DNA of 64,000 bases from Hoyosella sp. YIM 151337 (GCF_026041215.1 NZ_JAPEIQ010000011.1:62001-126000), one strand, 5' to 3'; numbered from the stretch's first letter, positions 19,414-32,858 are shown. Numbers and translations are program-made. The notes: a model not told the origin generated them from the letters alone.

Positions 19414-20683
19414 GCGAAGCCTCTCTTTCGATCGCCCGATTCAGTCCCAGGAATGCGGTGTAGTTGGCGAGCACTTCTACCCGGCCGGGCGGACACGAGC
19501 GGATGGCCGCGAGCGGGTCTTTCACCAGGGTGTGCTCAACACCCGCGTAAGTGAGACGCACTCCGAGGTCGGTGCCGCGTTCGCCGGACGCTACAACGTG
19601 AATGCCTTCAAAGTGCTCGAATCTAACGTCCCACAGCCAGGACAGGTCCTCACCGTCAGGAACCTGGCCGTTGACTGCGATCACGAGGCCGTCGACGGTG
19701 GAATCGATCATCGAAAGTGCTTCCTGCCAGCCGGCCGGGTTCTTCGCGAGCAGCATGCGAACGTTGTGCGAACCAACCTGAACGGTGCTGTATCGGCCGG
19801 CGACCTCGCGAACGGCGGAAACCGCTGCCACGGCCGCTTCTGCTGATACGCCCATCGCGACCGCGGCTGCGACAGCCTGCGCCGCGTTGCCACGGTTCGC
19901 CCGCCCGGGCAGCGCGAGCGTCATCGGCAGCTTCACGCCATCTGGGCCGTAGAGGTTCTCGTCGTCGACCCACCAGTCAGGTGTGGGCCGGCGGAAGTCG
20001 CTACCGGTGCTTCGCCACTCCGTTCCTTCGCGCACAATCGGCTCACCGGTGCGAGGGCAGCTTACCGAATCGCCCACCCAGGCGTTCCCGGCCGCGACCC
20101 ACACGACATTCGGGCAGTCGTAGGCAGCCGAGGTGACGAGCACATCGTCACAATTGGCGATGATGGTCGTGTCGGGGTGGCGCTCAAGCCCCGCTCGCAG
20201 CCGCCGCTCGATCATGTTTATTTCGCCGACGCGGTCCAGCTGGTCACGCGTGAGGTTGAGCAGAATGATGGCTTTCGGATCGGTGAAGTCAGAGACGTGC
20301 GGCAGATGCAGCTCGTCTACTTCAATCGCCCCGAGCGCCGCGTGCAGGTTCTGATTGAACGCGGCGACGATGCCCGCGTCCATGTTCGCACCGTCGCTGT
20401 TTGTCGCCACCTCGCCAAGGTTTGCGAGCGCTGCGGCAGTCATGCGCGTGGTTGTGGACTTGCCGTTGGTGCCGGTGATGAGCACTGTGTCCCGGTAGCT
20501 CGCGAGCTGAGTCATGATCGATTTGTCGATCTTCAGCGCGATCAGACCGCCGATCATGTTGCCGGCGCCGCGCCCTGACTTCCGTGACATCCAGGACGCG
20601 GTCCGCGCGGCACGCAACGCGAGTTTGCCCCGCGCCGTGATTGGTGCGCGGGCTACCTCTCCGGTTGAGTTCCCCTTGGCCAT
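19406..20683 (-). CDS. murT: Lipid II isoglutaminyl synthase, Mur-ligase subunit MurT
   Basis: 425 residues. The Mur-ligase P-loop TGTNGKSTTTRM lies near 72-83, with EVDELHLPHVSDF and LLNLTRDQLDR following, and a DUF1727 C-terminal domain that docks GatD. In S. aureus MurT a four-Cys zinc ribbon is inserted in the central domain; here only CPRTGEP remains and the second pair reads STGSDFRRP, so the ribbon appears lost. Amidated lipid II is needed for efficient cross-linking. The open frame is clean and the start is supported by the MAKGNSTG opening. Confidence 0.93.
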   Translation of the reverse strand: MAKGNSTGEVARAPITARGKLALRAARTASWMSRKSGRGAGNMIGGLIALKIDKSIMTQLASYRDTVLITGTNGKSTTTRMTAAALANLGEVATNSDGANMDAGIVAAFNQNLHAALGAIEVDELHLPHVSDFTDPKAIILLNLTRDQLDRVGEINMIERRLRAGLERHPDTTIIANCDDVLVTSAAYDCPNVVWVAAGNAWVGDSVSCPRTGEPIVREGTEWRSTGSDFRRPTPDWWVDDENLYGPDGVKLPMTLALPGRANRGNAAQAVAAAVAMGVSAEAAVAAVSAVREVAGRYSTVQVGSHNVRMLLAKNPAGWQEALSMIDSTVDGLVIAVNGQVPDGEDLSWLWDVRFEHFEGIHVVASGERGTDLGVRLTYAGVEHTLVKDPLAAIRSCPPGRVEVLANYTAFLGLNRAIEREASRV

Positions 20684-20760
20684 GCAAAGAGGCTAGTTCG
20701 GCTCGCCGCGTTTGTGCGCGGTGAACGCCCGAATTCACACAACGATCAGTGCGATGATTG

Positions 20761-21114
20761 TCACTTCTGCCCTGGATCAGGGGTGTCGTACGCCGCAAGA
20801 TCGTTGAAGCGAGTCTGTTTCGCCACCGGCGCGCCCGTGAGGTAACCAGCCCGCCCGAGCGCATGACCTCCCACAGCCGCGGTCGCCAGGTTGATAATGA
20901 TCGCGAGACCCGCTTTTACTGCGTTGAGCGCCGATGGTTCGTGGAGCACGACCCCCAGCACGATCAGTGCAACCCCCAAACCCGACGCGGTGGTGATAGC
21001 GCTGATTCGTGAATAGAGGTCCGGCAGTTTGAGGACGCCGATCGCAGCGGACACGAAGGCGAGCGTGCCGAGCACGATAAGGATCGTGCCGATTACTTCT
21101 AGAATTCCTGTCAC
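20761..21114 (-). CDS. mnhG: Mrp antiporter subunit G
   Basis: 117 residues, three membrane helices (about 5-25, 40-58 and 66-84), with the MnhG hallmarks GVLKLPDLYSRISA and a hydrophilic C-tail (TRFNDLAAYDTPDPGQK). It is the last gene of the minus-strand Mrp operon and overlaps mnhF by 4 bp. Subunit G is a small accessory part of the membrane arm of the cation/proton antiporter. Confidence 0.93.
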   Translation of the reverse strand: MTGILEVIGTILIVLGTLAFVSAAIGVLKLPDLYSRISAITTASGLGVALIVLGVVLHEPSALNAVKAGLAIIINLATAAVGGHALGRAGYLTGAPVAKQTRFNDLAAYDTPDPGQK

Positions 21115-21371
21115 CTTTGCCCCCTGGTGACGAGTCGCGCGACGCTCAACGTTGCCAGGAAGCCGACAACCGTCGCGACGAGGACGATATCGAGCACGAT
21201 GTCGGTGGTCATCCGCAGACCAAACAGTGCGGTCACCCCGATAAACGCGAAGAAGACGAGGTCAGCCGCGACGCCCCGATCAGCGTCTCGCGGGCCGGTC
21301 AGCACCCGCCACGAAGCGGGTATCAGTGTCAGCGCGACGACGACGAGTGCGATGTCGAGTATGACGTTCAT
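21111..21371 (-). CDS. mnhF: Mrp antiporter subunit F
   Basis: 86 residues with three helices; LTGPRDADRGVAADLVFF in the loop after helix 1 is the family pattern, where the Asp is thought to matter for transport. It overlaps mnhE and mnhG by 4 bp each, so all subunits are translated in sequence. Confidence 0.93.
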   Translation of the reverse strand: MNVILDIALVVVALTLIPASWRVLTGPRDADRGVAADLVFFAFIGVTALFGLRMTTDIVLDIVLVATVVGFLATLSVARLVTRGQR

Positions 21372-21763
21372 GCGGCGCCCCCTTCGGGGCCGGTCTGGTG
21401 CGCAACCGGAATCGGCCCGGGGTCACCGTCGCGGCGCATGGCCTTCAATAGTTTTGCCTCGTGTTCATAGAGTTCCGCACGGAACTCATCGCGATCAGGG
21501 GCATACATCCCGTGGACGTACAGCACGGGCGGGTCATTTTGTACTGACAACGTGAGTGTGCCCGGTGTGAGGGAGATCAAGTTGGCGAACAGGGTGATCT
21601 CGAGGTCGGTACTGCACCGCAGCGGCAACCGTACGATGCCCGCGTCCATCTTCGTTCCCGGCGTGACAATGTCCCACCCTACGATGACGTTCGACTCGAT
21701 CAATAACCACACGTACTGCAGAACGAAGCGCAGCCACCGGAATGGCCAGTTCAGCAGGTTCAT
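21368..21763 (-). CDS. mnhE: Mrp antiporter subunit E
   Basis: 131 residues. N-terminal hydrophobic segments (LLNWPFRWLRFVLQYVWLL) are followed by the MnhE-type extramembrane part, including LISLTPGTLTL and LYVHGM, the conserved features of the family. The C-terminal region is charged. It overlaps mnhD and mnhF by 4 bp. Confidence 0.92.
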   Translation of the reverse strand: MNLLNWPFRWLRFVLQYVWLLIESNVIVGWDIVTPGTKMDAGIVRLPLRCSTDLEITLFANLISLTPGTLTLSVQNDPPVLYVHGMYAPDRDEFRAELYEHEAKLLKAMRRDGDPGPIPVAHQTGPEGGAA

Positions 21764-23256
21764 TGACTGATCACCGCCTCGACGTAGCCGTTAGTATCCA
21801 GCAGCCCGGCGGCTGCCTGCTCAGAGAGGAAGAGCAGACCCTGCGCGCCGATACCGACCGACAGTGTGACGATCGTCAGTATCACTGCGGGTACGGCCAG
21901 GGACGGCTTCACGTGGGTGAGGAGCCGGCCTGGCCGCCGGGCGCTCACGAGACTCACACCGTCTTCAGGAGCACGGCCCCAGAACACGCCCTTCCAGATC
22001 TTCAGCATCGACATCAGAGTCAGCAGGCTGACCACGATCGCGATCACCGCAGCGGCGATCTGTGCCTCGTCGACCGCCGCTTTGACCAACACGAGTTTCG
22101 CGACGAAACCGGAAAACGGGGGAAGACCCGCGAGCGAAAGCGCCGCACCGAGAAACGCTGCCGCGATGAGCGGTTCGGTGCGGGCAATGCCCTGAACACG
22201 ATCGAGATCGTTCGTTTTGTAGGTCACCTCAATCGCGCCGGTCGAAAGGAACAGCGACGCCTTCACGATCATGTGGTGCAGGAGGTAGAAGATTCCGGCG
22301 GTGAGTCCGATCGGACCAAACAAGGCGACACCGAGCAGGATGTACCCGATCTGGCTGATCATGTGGAACGCGAGAATCGAGCGTGTGGTGTTCTCGCCGA
22401 CAGCGCCGAGGACACCGATCAGCATGGTCGCCGACATGATGACGACGCCGATCCAGAGGTATCGGCTGTCGCCTTCGAAAACCACAGCGTAAATCCGGTA
22501 GATCGCGTAGATCGCCACCTTGGTGTGCAGCCCGGAAAAGAGCGCGGTGACCGCCGGTGACGTGTACGGGTAGGTTCGCGCAAGCCAGCCGTGGACAGGC
22601 ACGACCGCAGCTTTGACACCCAGAGCGATCAAGACGACGGCGACGGCCGCGCCGATCAAGGGGTCCTCGCTGCCAGCGCCGGCGAGTTCTGCGACGTTGA
22701 CGGTCCCGGCGACGCCGTACACGAGCCCCACCCCGACGAGGAAGATCGTTGAGGTCAGCAAGTTCATCGTCACGTAGAGGCGGCCAGCTGACAGTCGGCG
22801 CAACCCGCCCAGCATGGCGATCAGCCCGTAGGACGGCAGCAGCATGACCTCGATGAAAACGAACAGGTTGAAGAGATCACCTGTGAGTAAGGCGCCGTAA
22901 ACGCCGCCAGCGAGGACGAGGACGAGGGGCGCGAAGTACGGCCGGTCGTCGTCGCCTGCGGCGATGCCGAAACCGGAGCACACGAGCGCCAGGAGCGCGG
23001 TGACGATGATCATCAGTGCGCTAAACATGTCTGCCACGAAGGGAATCGCGATGCCGCTTGGCCACAGCGCGATGCTGTGTGCCAGCACGACTCCGCCGTA
23101 CGTCTCAATGGCTAGCCAGATTCCGAAAACGAGAGCAAAGGCGTTGGTGCCGAGCAGGACTGTGCGCCGCAGAGCCTGCGGGGCATGCACGACAGCCAGT
23201 AGCGCTGCGGCGAGCAGCGGAACGATAACGACGATGGCGAGTTGAGGACTGTTCAT
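21760..23256 (-). CDS. mnhD: Mrp antiporter subunit D (NuoN/M-like)
   Basis: 498 residues, about 14 membrane helices, homologous to the proton-pumping subunits of complex I. VFIEVMLLPSYGLIA carries the conserved helix-5 Glu, and GVKAAVVPVHGWLARTYPYTSPAVTALFSGLHTKVAIYAIYR the helix-7/8 lysines. The C-terminus is shorter than in NuoM. It forms part of the membrane channel with MnhA and MnhC. Confidence 0.95.
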   Translation of the reverse strand: MNSPQLAIVVIVPLLAAALLAVVHAPQALRRTVLLGTNAFALVFGIWLAIETYGGVVLAHSIALWPSGIAIPFVADMFSALMIIVTALLALVCSGFGIAAGDDDRPYFAPLVLVLAGGVYGALLTGDLFNLFVFIEVMLLPSYGLIAMLGGLRRLSAGRLYVTMNLLTSTIFLVGVGLVYGVAGTVNVAELAGAGSEDPLIGAAVAVVLIALGVKAAVVPVHGWLARTYPYTSPAVTALFSGLHTKVAIYAIYRIYAVVFEGDSRYLWIGVVIMSATMLIGVLGAVGENTTRSILAFHMISQIGYILLGVALFGPIGLTAGIFYLLHHMIVKASLFLSTGAIEVTYKTNDLDRVQGIARTEPLIAAAFLGAALSLAGLPPFSGFVAKLVLVKAAVDEAQIAAAVIAIVVSLLTLMSMLKIWKGVFWGRAPEDGVSLVSARRPGRLLTHVKPSLAVPAVILTIVTLSVGIGAQGLLFLSEQAAAGLLDTNGYVEAVISQ

Positions 23257-23720
23257 GGGTTGCCCTCACCATGCACGTCGCCGGTCTGCATACCTTCACC
23301 GCGGGGCGCGGCCGAAGGCACGCCGCCTTGCTGAATCTCTCGCTTGTCTTCGGGTGCTTCTGTGCGGTCCACAGTCTCCTCTTGCGGGGGAGGGCTCGGT
23401 TTGACGGGCAGCGCGGGGTCGTCGGTGTCGTCGTCACCCGATCCGCTTCCCGCGAGGGTCAGCATGTAGATCGTGATAGAGAAGGCGATCACGATGGCGG
23501 TCAGGGCGAACGCTTGCGGCAGCGCATCCGCGGCATCTGCTAAGTCCGTGAGCTGGACGAGTGGTGCTTCCCGGCGCGCGGCCACGCCCGCGGAGAGCAG
23601 AACCAGGTTGGCAGCGTGCCCAAGGAGGACAAAGCCGAAGGTAATACGCACCATGCCGCGCTGCAGCACGAGATACACCCCGCCGGCGACGAGAACCCCA
23701 ACGAACAAGGCGAGAGTCAT
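23253..23720 (-). CDS. mnhC: Mrp antiporter subunit C (NuoK-like) with acidic tail
   Basis: 155 residues. The first ~95 form a NuoK-like three-helix bundle (GMVRITFGFVLLGHAANL and LPQAFALTAIVIAFSIT). After it comes a roughly 60-residue hydrophilic extension rich in Asp, Pro and Glu (DDDTDDPALPVKPSPPP), longer than the usual ~115-residue MnhC. The extension should face the cytoplasm or outside and could bind a partner or sense ions. It overlaps its neighbours by 4 bp. Confidence 0.93.
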   Translation of the reverse strand: MTLALFVGVLVAGGVYLVLQRGMVRITFGFVLLGHAANLVLLSAGVAARREAPLVQLTDLADAADALPQAFALTAIVIAFSITIYMLTLAGSGSGDDDTDDPALPVKPSPPPQEETVDRTEAPEDKREIQQGGVPSAAPRGEGMQTGDVHGEGNP

Positions 23721-26593
23721 CGCTGGCCTCCATTCGTGAGCGCGCGTTCGGCCTCAGGATGCGCTGCTTCCGGGCCAGCCGCGCCGGCTGAGGCATCGTC
23801 AGGCCCGGCGCCGCCGGGCGGGCCATGAGGCCTGGGTGGGGGAGTGTCCTCCACACCCAGACGATTCAGCGCCGCAAGGATGACGCCGACCACGGCGAGG
23901 TACACGCCGACGTCGAAGATGAGCGCCGTCGTGAAGTGGTAATACGAATCGCCCAGCAGCGGGATGTTGTAGTGCAGCGGACGCAGGAACGAACCGTCAA
24001 AGAACCCGAGTACACCGACGAGGGTCGCCAGCGCGATACCGGAAGCGATGAGGCCCACGTAGGGCAGCTTGATGGGTGCCCGTGCTGCGCTAGGAGCACT
24101 GAGGTACGCCAGCGCGAAGCCTGCGCCACCAACGAGCGCGGAGATGAATCCGCCTCCAGGCAGGTCGTGGCCGCGCAACAGGAGGTAGAGCGACAGAATG
24201 ATCAGGATGGGTGCGAGCCAGCGGCCGACTGTGCGAGCGAGAATGGTGTTGCCTGTCGCTGACCCGATCGGGGTGTTCTCCAGTTCGGCGGCGCGCGGAT
24301 CGCGGTCGCCGCGGAGCAACCCGCTCGATTCGAGGACGGAGATGATGATCAGGCCGGCTACACCGAGCACCGTCAGCTCGCCGAGGGTGTCAAGGGCACG
24401 GAAATCGACAAGGATTGTGTTGACGACGTTAGTGCCGCCCGTCTGATCCTCTGCTTCACGCAAGAAATACTCCGCCGCGGGAGAGGCTTCGCGCCGGCCG
24501 GTTAGCGTGAAGGTCGCAAGCGCGGCAATACCGCCCGCCACCACCGCGATCGCGGCGGTCACGTAGGTGCGGGATTTGCTCACCTTGTGGAAGGCGCGGG
24601 GCAAGCGCCGCAGGATGAGGACCGCGACGACCACTGTCAGAACTTCCACAAGAAGCTGGGTGAGACCCACATCGGGGGCTCCGAGGACGAAGAACAGCAG
24701 CGCTATGACGAAGCCGACCACACCGAGCAAAGCAAGCGCGGCCAGTCGTGACTGGGCGATCACGATGCCGATCACCCCGGCGGTGACGAGTATCAGCAGT
24801 AGCCAATCGATTGGCTGGGTTACTGGCGCCGGGAATGGCGGAACGAGCGGGCTGCTGGCGAAGACCCCGACGGCGAGCAGCGCCAGCAGGATGAACGGCG
24901 CAGCAAGGTGCCGGGCAGGTGAGTTTGATCGAGTGAGGTCACCGACTCGCGCGCCGAACGCGATCGTGCCACTGAAAAGCTTCTCGAAGATCTCTACACC
25001 GGTAATCGGGAAGAGCGTGCGGTCCAGCAGCCGGTCGATGGCCTCCCGCTTGAGAAACAGCACAATACCGACGGAGATCGTGATCACCGACATGATGAAC
25101 GCGGGGTTCACTCCATGCCAGAGCGTGAGGTAGAAGTTCGCTGGCAGTCCCTGGGTGTCGAGGACGATCCGGTCGATCAACGGCTCCAGCCAGCCTGCGG
25201 AGAAACCGAGGACCAGGCCTGCGAGCGAAGAAACTGCTGCGGGCAGCAGGAAGACGAGCGACGGTTCGCGCAGTTTGGTCTGCGCGGTCGGACCACCGAA
25301 GGCGCCGTAGACGATCCGGAAAGAGTAGGCGAAGGTGAAGATCGCGCCAATAACCGCGAAGGTGCCAACAAGCGGTCCGACGAAGTCAGGGCCGGGCGCT
25401 TCCAGGAACGCCCCAAACATGTTCTCCTTCGAAATGAAGCCGAGCAGGGGCGGTACACCCGCCATGGACAGCGCGGACAGCGCGGTGAGAGCCGCGGTGA
25501 GAGGCATGACCCGGCGCAAGCCTGTCAGTTTGCGAATATCCCTGCTGCCGACCTCGCGGTCGATGACACCGACGAGCATGAACAGGGTCGCTTTGAATAG
25601 GGCATGCGCGAGCGTGTGGATGCCCGCTGCGGCGAGCGCGGCGGGGGTGCCGATACCGATGACGGCGACGAGGAAGCCGAGCTGGCTCACTGTTGAGTAG
25701 GCCAGCAGCTCTTTGAGGTCGTGCCGCTGCAGCGCGAAGATGGCGCCCATGATCGCGGTGATGAGGCCGACAGTTATAAGCGTGACGTGCCACACCGTGT
25801 AGTCACTGAGGACGGGTGAGAAGCGCATGAGCAGGTAAATGCCTGCTTTCACCATCGCCGCGGCATGCAGGTAGGCGCTGACCGGTGTCGCGGCGGCCAT
25901 CGCGTCGGGAAGCCAGTAGTGGAACGGGAACTGGGCCGACTTGGTGAAGGCCGCGAGAATGATAAGCAGCGCGACGACTGTCGCAAAGGTCGGGTTCTCT
26001 TGCCATACCGGGTGCGCCAGGATGACGCTCAACTGCGAGGTGCCGGTGTACACCATCATGGTCACCACAGCACTGAGGAGTGAGAGACCGCCGCCCGCGG
26101 TAAGTAGCAGTGTGCGCAACGCGGGCTTGTTGGCGTGCAGGCCGGATCGGCCGATCAGGAAGAACGACGCGATTGTTGTGAACTCCCAGAACACGAAGAG
26201 CAACACCACGTCATCGGCGACTACCAGACCGAACATCGCGGCGGCGAAGAGCGACATCAACGCGTAGAAGCCGGCGTGCCGCCCATGGCTGAAGTAGCGC
26301 GCCGAGTACGCCATGATGAGCGCGCCCACACCTAATACCAGCGCGACGAACAGCAGGCCGGTGCCGTCCAGGCGGAGGTGGAAGTTCACCCCGATCGCAG
26401 GCATCCAAGGCTGCGTGTACTCGATAACTCCGCCACCGCGCAGGTGCGGCGGAGCCTCGTAGAAGATCCATCCTCCGAGCGCCAGGAAAATCGCGGCGTA
26501 TACCCATCCGGTGGTACGTCCCAGGTACCGGTCGAGTAGTGGCGCCGCCACAGCTGTCAGCGCAAGGAGGCTCAGGACAATTGGCAGAACCAC
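23717..26593 (-). CDS. mnhAB: Mrp antiporter subunits A and B fused
   Basis: 958 residues, GTG start with GAAGGGG eight bases upstream. Residues 1 to about 780 form MnhA: a NuoL-like body (FVFWEFTTIASFFLIG, FPFHYWLPDAMAAATPVSAYLHAAAMVKAG) and a C-terminal membrane section. Residues from about 800 form an MnhB domain (LLLRGHDLPGGGFISALVGG and IFDVGVYLAVVGVIL). A disordered Pro/Gly/Ala tail of about 50 residues follows. Fusion of A and B is usual in actinobacteria. First gene of the operon, which exchanges Na+ for protons and supports alkali and salt tolerance. Confidence 0.95.
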   Translation of the reverse strand: MVLPIVLSLLALTAVAAPLLDRYLGRTTGWVYAAIFLALGGWIFYEAPPHLRGGGVIEYTQPWMPAIGVNFHLRLDGTGLLFVALVLGVGALIMAYSARYFSHGRHAGFYALMSLFAAAMFGLVVADDVVLLFVFWEFTTIASFFLIGRSGLHANKPALRTLLLTAGGGLSLLSAVVTMMVYTGTSQLSVILAHPVWQENPTFATVVALLIILAAFTKSAQFPFHYWLPDAMAAATPVSAYLHAAAMVKAGIYLLMRFSPVLSDYTVWHVTLITVGLITAIMGAIFALQRHDLKELLAYSTVSQLGFLVAVIGIGTPAALAAAGIHTLAHALFKATLFMLVGVIDREVGSRDIRKLTGLRRVMPLTAALTALSALSMAGVPPLLGFISKENMFGAFLEAPGPDFVGPLVGTFAVIGAIFTFAYSFRIVYGAFGGPTAQTKLREPSLVFLLPAAVSSLAGLVLGFSAGWLEPLIDRIVLDTQGLPANFYLTLWHGVNPAFIMSVITISVGIVLFLKREAIDRLLDRTLFPITGVEIFEKLFSGTIAFGARVGDLTRSNSPARHLAAPFILLALLAVGVFASSPLVPPFPAPVTQPIDWLLLILVTAGVIGIVIAQSRLAALALLGVVGFVIALLFFVLGAPDVGLTQLLVEVLTVVVAVLILRRLPRAFHKVSKSRTYVTAAIAVVAGGIAALATFTLTGRREASPAAEYFLREAEDQTGGTNVVNTILVDFRALDTLGELTVLGVAGLIIISVLESSGLLRGDRDPRAAELENTPIGSATGNTILARTVGRWLAPILIILSLYLLLRGHDLPGGGFISALVGGAGFALAYLSAPSAARAPIKLPYVGLIASGIALATLVGVLGFFDGSFLRPLHYNIPLLGDSYYHFTTALIFDVGVYLAVVGVILAALNRLGVEDTPPPRPHGPPGGAGPDDASAGAAGPEAAHPEAERALTNGGQR

Positions 26594-26660
26594 GTACCAG
26601 CCCCTTCAGCGAGTTTTCGGCAAAGTCGACGATGCGGGGTGCCTCGCGCTGAGGCCCCCG

Positions 26661-26804
26661 CTAGTGGATTGTTGCTGGTGGGGGGCAGCCACTGCCGTGA
26701 TGGCCCCAGGTGCTGGAGTAGCCGTTGGAACCGGAGAAGCAGAGGTGGCCGCTAGAAGCGAAGCGTGCGGTGCGTAGGCCAGATGGCAGCGGGCAGGCAG
26801 TCAT
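26661..26804 (-). CDS. Possible 47-aa small protein upstream of the Mrp operon
   Basis: An ATG frame with a good ribosome site (GGGAG, seven bases before ATG) encodes 47 residues with three Cys (TACPLP, LCFSG, GSGCPPP) and Gly/Ser-rich sequence. Third-position GC is about 70%, as in neighbouring genes, which supports coding. It lies 68 bp upstream of mnhAB and could be a leader peptide or an independent small protein. No homologue is known to me. The rest of the 400-bp gap (26594-26994) holds only the leuA terminator. Confidence 0.4.
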   Translation of the reverse strand: MTACPLPSGLRTARFASSGHLCFSGSNGYSSTWGHHGSGCPPPATIH

Positions 26805-26939
26805 GTGTGAACTCCCATCGCTAGTATCTGGAACGCCGAAGTCACGATAGCAGTCGCTCATGACGGGCAAGTGACGTCCCAACCAGCCCTGCACCTCGAT
26901 GTGGCGGCCCAAACCTGGGAGTCAGTTCCCGTAAACAAT

Positions 26940-26977
26940 AAGATCCGTCGCGGTGGCGCACCACCGCGACGGATCTT
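26940..26977 (-). terminator. leuA terminator, perfect 17-bp hairpin
   Basis: AAGATCCGTCGCGGTGG and its exact complement surround a CGCA loop. It sits 17 bp past the leuA stop, and downstream on the minus strand the sequence continues TTATTGTTT. It should end leuA transcription before the Mrp operon. Confidence 0.88.
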
Positions 26978-26994
26978 AAGTGACTGTTGTCACG

Positions 26995-28899
<1,905 letters not shown>

Positions 28900-28915
<16 letters not shown>

Positions 28916-28941
28916 CAGCCAAGGAGAAGCCCGCGATGCAT
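28900..28941 (-). CDS. leuL: leuA leader peptide with Leu-Leu-Leu
   Basis: ATG CAT CGC GGG CTT then CTC CTT encodes MHRGLLLGCRDGI, 13 residues with three consecutive leucine codons, and the stop lies inside the following hairpin. This is the design of a leucine attenuator: ribosomes stalling at the Leu codons when leucyl-tRNA is scarce would change leader folding. Too short for standard gene callers. Similar leuA leaders are known in actinobacteria. Confidence 0.75.
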
Positions 28942-28947
28942 GCACTC

Positions 28948-28975
28948 ACTGTACCCCGGCGCGCAAGTCTGTCAC
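28948..28975 (-). promoter_or_regulatory. Putative leuA promoter
   Basis: -35 GTGACA (28970-28975) and -10 TACAGT (28948-28953) have a 16-bp spacer. Only six bases separate the -10 box from the leader-peptide ATG, so the transcript may begin at that ATG (leaderless). Confidence 0.5.
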
Positions 28976-29073
28976 ACGGGGCTATCGGCACCGTCGCGTG
29001 AAATGGGGCGAAACTCGCAGGTGCTGTCGCGGTACCCGTGACGTGAGCGCGGTCAGCAGGCTAGCGTGTGATC

Positions 29074-30357
29074 ATGGCAACTGGTGGCCCTTCGGAACGT
29101 GAATTCGACGTCGTTCTCTATGGTGCGAGCGGATTCGTCGGCAAATTGACCGCACAGCATATAGCTCAGAGCGCGCCCGATTACGCACGAATTGCAGTGG
29201 CCGGCCGATCGGCTCGCAAGCTGCAGGCGGTGCTCGACGAAATTGGTGGTGTCGCCCACACCTGGCCGATCATCGAGGCGGATGCTGAAGATCCGGGCTC
29301 GCTCGCGGAGATGGCGGCACGGACTCGCGTCGTCGTCACGACGGTCGGGCCGTACGCGAAGTACGGGCTTCCGCTCGTCGAAGCGTGCGTCAACGCGGGG
29401 ACGGACTACGCGGACCTTACCGGTGAGCAGTTATTTGTGCGCGACACCATCGAGCGGTTCCATGAGCGGGCCCAAGAGACTGGCTCCCGAATCGTGCATT
29501 CATGCGGGTTTGATTCGGTGCCGTCAGACCTGAACGTGTACCAAATCTTTCAACAGGCGCTCGCGGATGACGCGGGTGAACTCGGTGACACCACGCTCTA
29601 CGTCAAAGCGCTGCGCGGCGGCATGAGTGGTGGCACCGTCGCCTCTGGACGCCGCCAGATGGAGCGCGAAGCTGAGGATCCCGCGCTCGCGCAAGTAGTA
29701 AAGGACCCTTACACGTTCAGCACGGACCGTGAGCTGGAACCCGATCTCGGGTCGCAGCCAGATAGCGGATTCGGGAAAGCCAGCGACATCGATCCCGAGC
29801 TCAAAGGCTGGACCGCGACGTTTCTGATGGCTCCGTACAATACGCGCATTGTCCGGCGCACGAACGGTCTGCTCGGCTGGGCGTACGGTAAGCAGTTCAA
29901 ATATCGCGAAGTGATGGGCACTGGGTCCTCGGTCGCTGCGCCGATTCTCGCCGCGGCAACATCGGGCGGGCTCGGAGCGATGTGGAAGTTCGGGCCAACC
30001 CTGTTCAAGCGGGCACCGAAAAAGATCATCGACCGCATACTTCCTGCGCCCGGTTCGGGCCCGAGTGAGGAAGCGCGCCTCAAGGGATTCTTTGTGATCG
30101 AAACCTACGCGCAGACGTCCTCAGGAGCTAGGTATAAATCGACGTTCGCGCAGCAGGGTGATCCCGGTTATGCGGCGACCGCTGTGATGCTAGGAGAGGC
30201 AGGCCTGTGTCTCGCGCTGGACCGGGACAAGCTTTCCGCGCTTACGGGTGTAATCACGCCGGCCGCAGCTATGGGTGACGCGCTGCCGCGCCGTCTTCGT
30301 GCGGCCGGGGTGAAACTGGAAACGGAGCGTGTGGCGGAAAGATCAACCGTCTCATAA
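29074..30357 (+). CDS. Saccharopine-dehydrogenase-like / trans-acting enoyl reductase family protein
   Basis: 427 residues from ATG 29074; GTG 29068 is equally possible. The N-terminal Rossmann motif VVLYGASGFVGKLTAQHIA and VVTTVGPYAKYGLPLVEAC identify the family; SGTVASG-like loops and a C-terminal lipid-binding half follow. Mycobacterial relatives act as stand-alone reductases for lipid or polyketide chains. It is divergent from leuA and followed by lysC after 190 bp. Substrate not readable. Confidence 0.82.
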   Translation: MATGGPSEREFDVVLYGASGFVGKLTAQHIAQSAPDYARIAVAGRSARKLQAVLDEIGGVAHTWPIIEADAEDPGSLAEMAARTRVVVTTVGPYAKYGLPLVEACVNAGTDYADLTGEQLFVRDTIERFHERAQETGSRIVHSCGFDSVPSDLNVYQIFQQALADDAGELGDTTLYVKALRGGMSGGTVASGRRQMEREAEDPALAQVVKDPYTFSTDRELEPDLGSQPDSGFGKASDIDPELKGWTATFLMAPYNTRIVRRTNGLLGWAYGKQFKYREVMGTGSSVAAPILAAATSGGLGAMWKFGPTLFKRAPKKIIDRILPAPGSGPSEEARLKGFFVIETYAQTSSGARYKSTFAQQGDPGYAATAVMLGEAGLCLALDRDKLSALTGVITPAAAMGDALPRRLRAAGVKLETERVAERSTVS

Positions 30358-30546
30358 GGCGGAAGTGATAAATCTTCTGCGACTAATTATGCGCGCGCAT
30401 TTCACCCAGGTTGACCAGCGCAGATGTGGGGACTTGGGAGCGTGCGCGGGTAGTCAAGCGAACTGAGCGAAGGCGCATTCCGTCGGAATTCTCGGTAGAG
30501 TGTTCGCTTGGAATCCAGGCAATTTACCGAAAGGGTGAGTTTCAGC

Positions 30547-32858
<2,312 letters not shown>

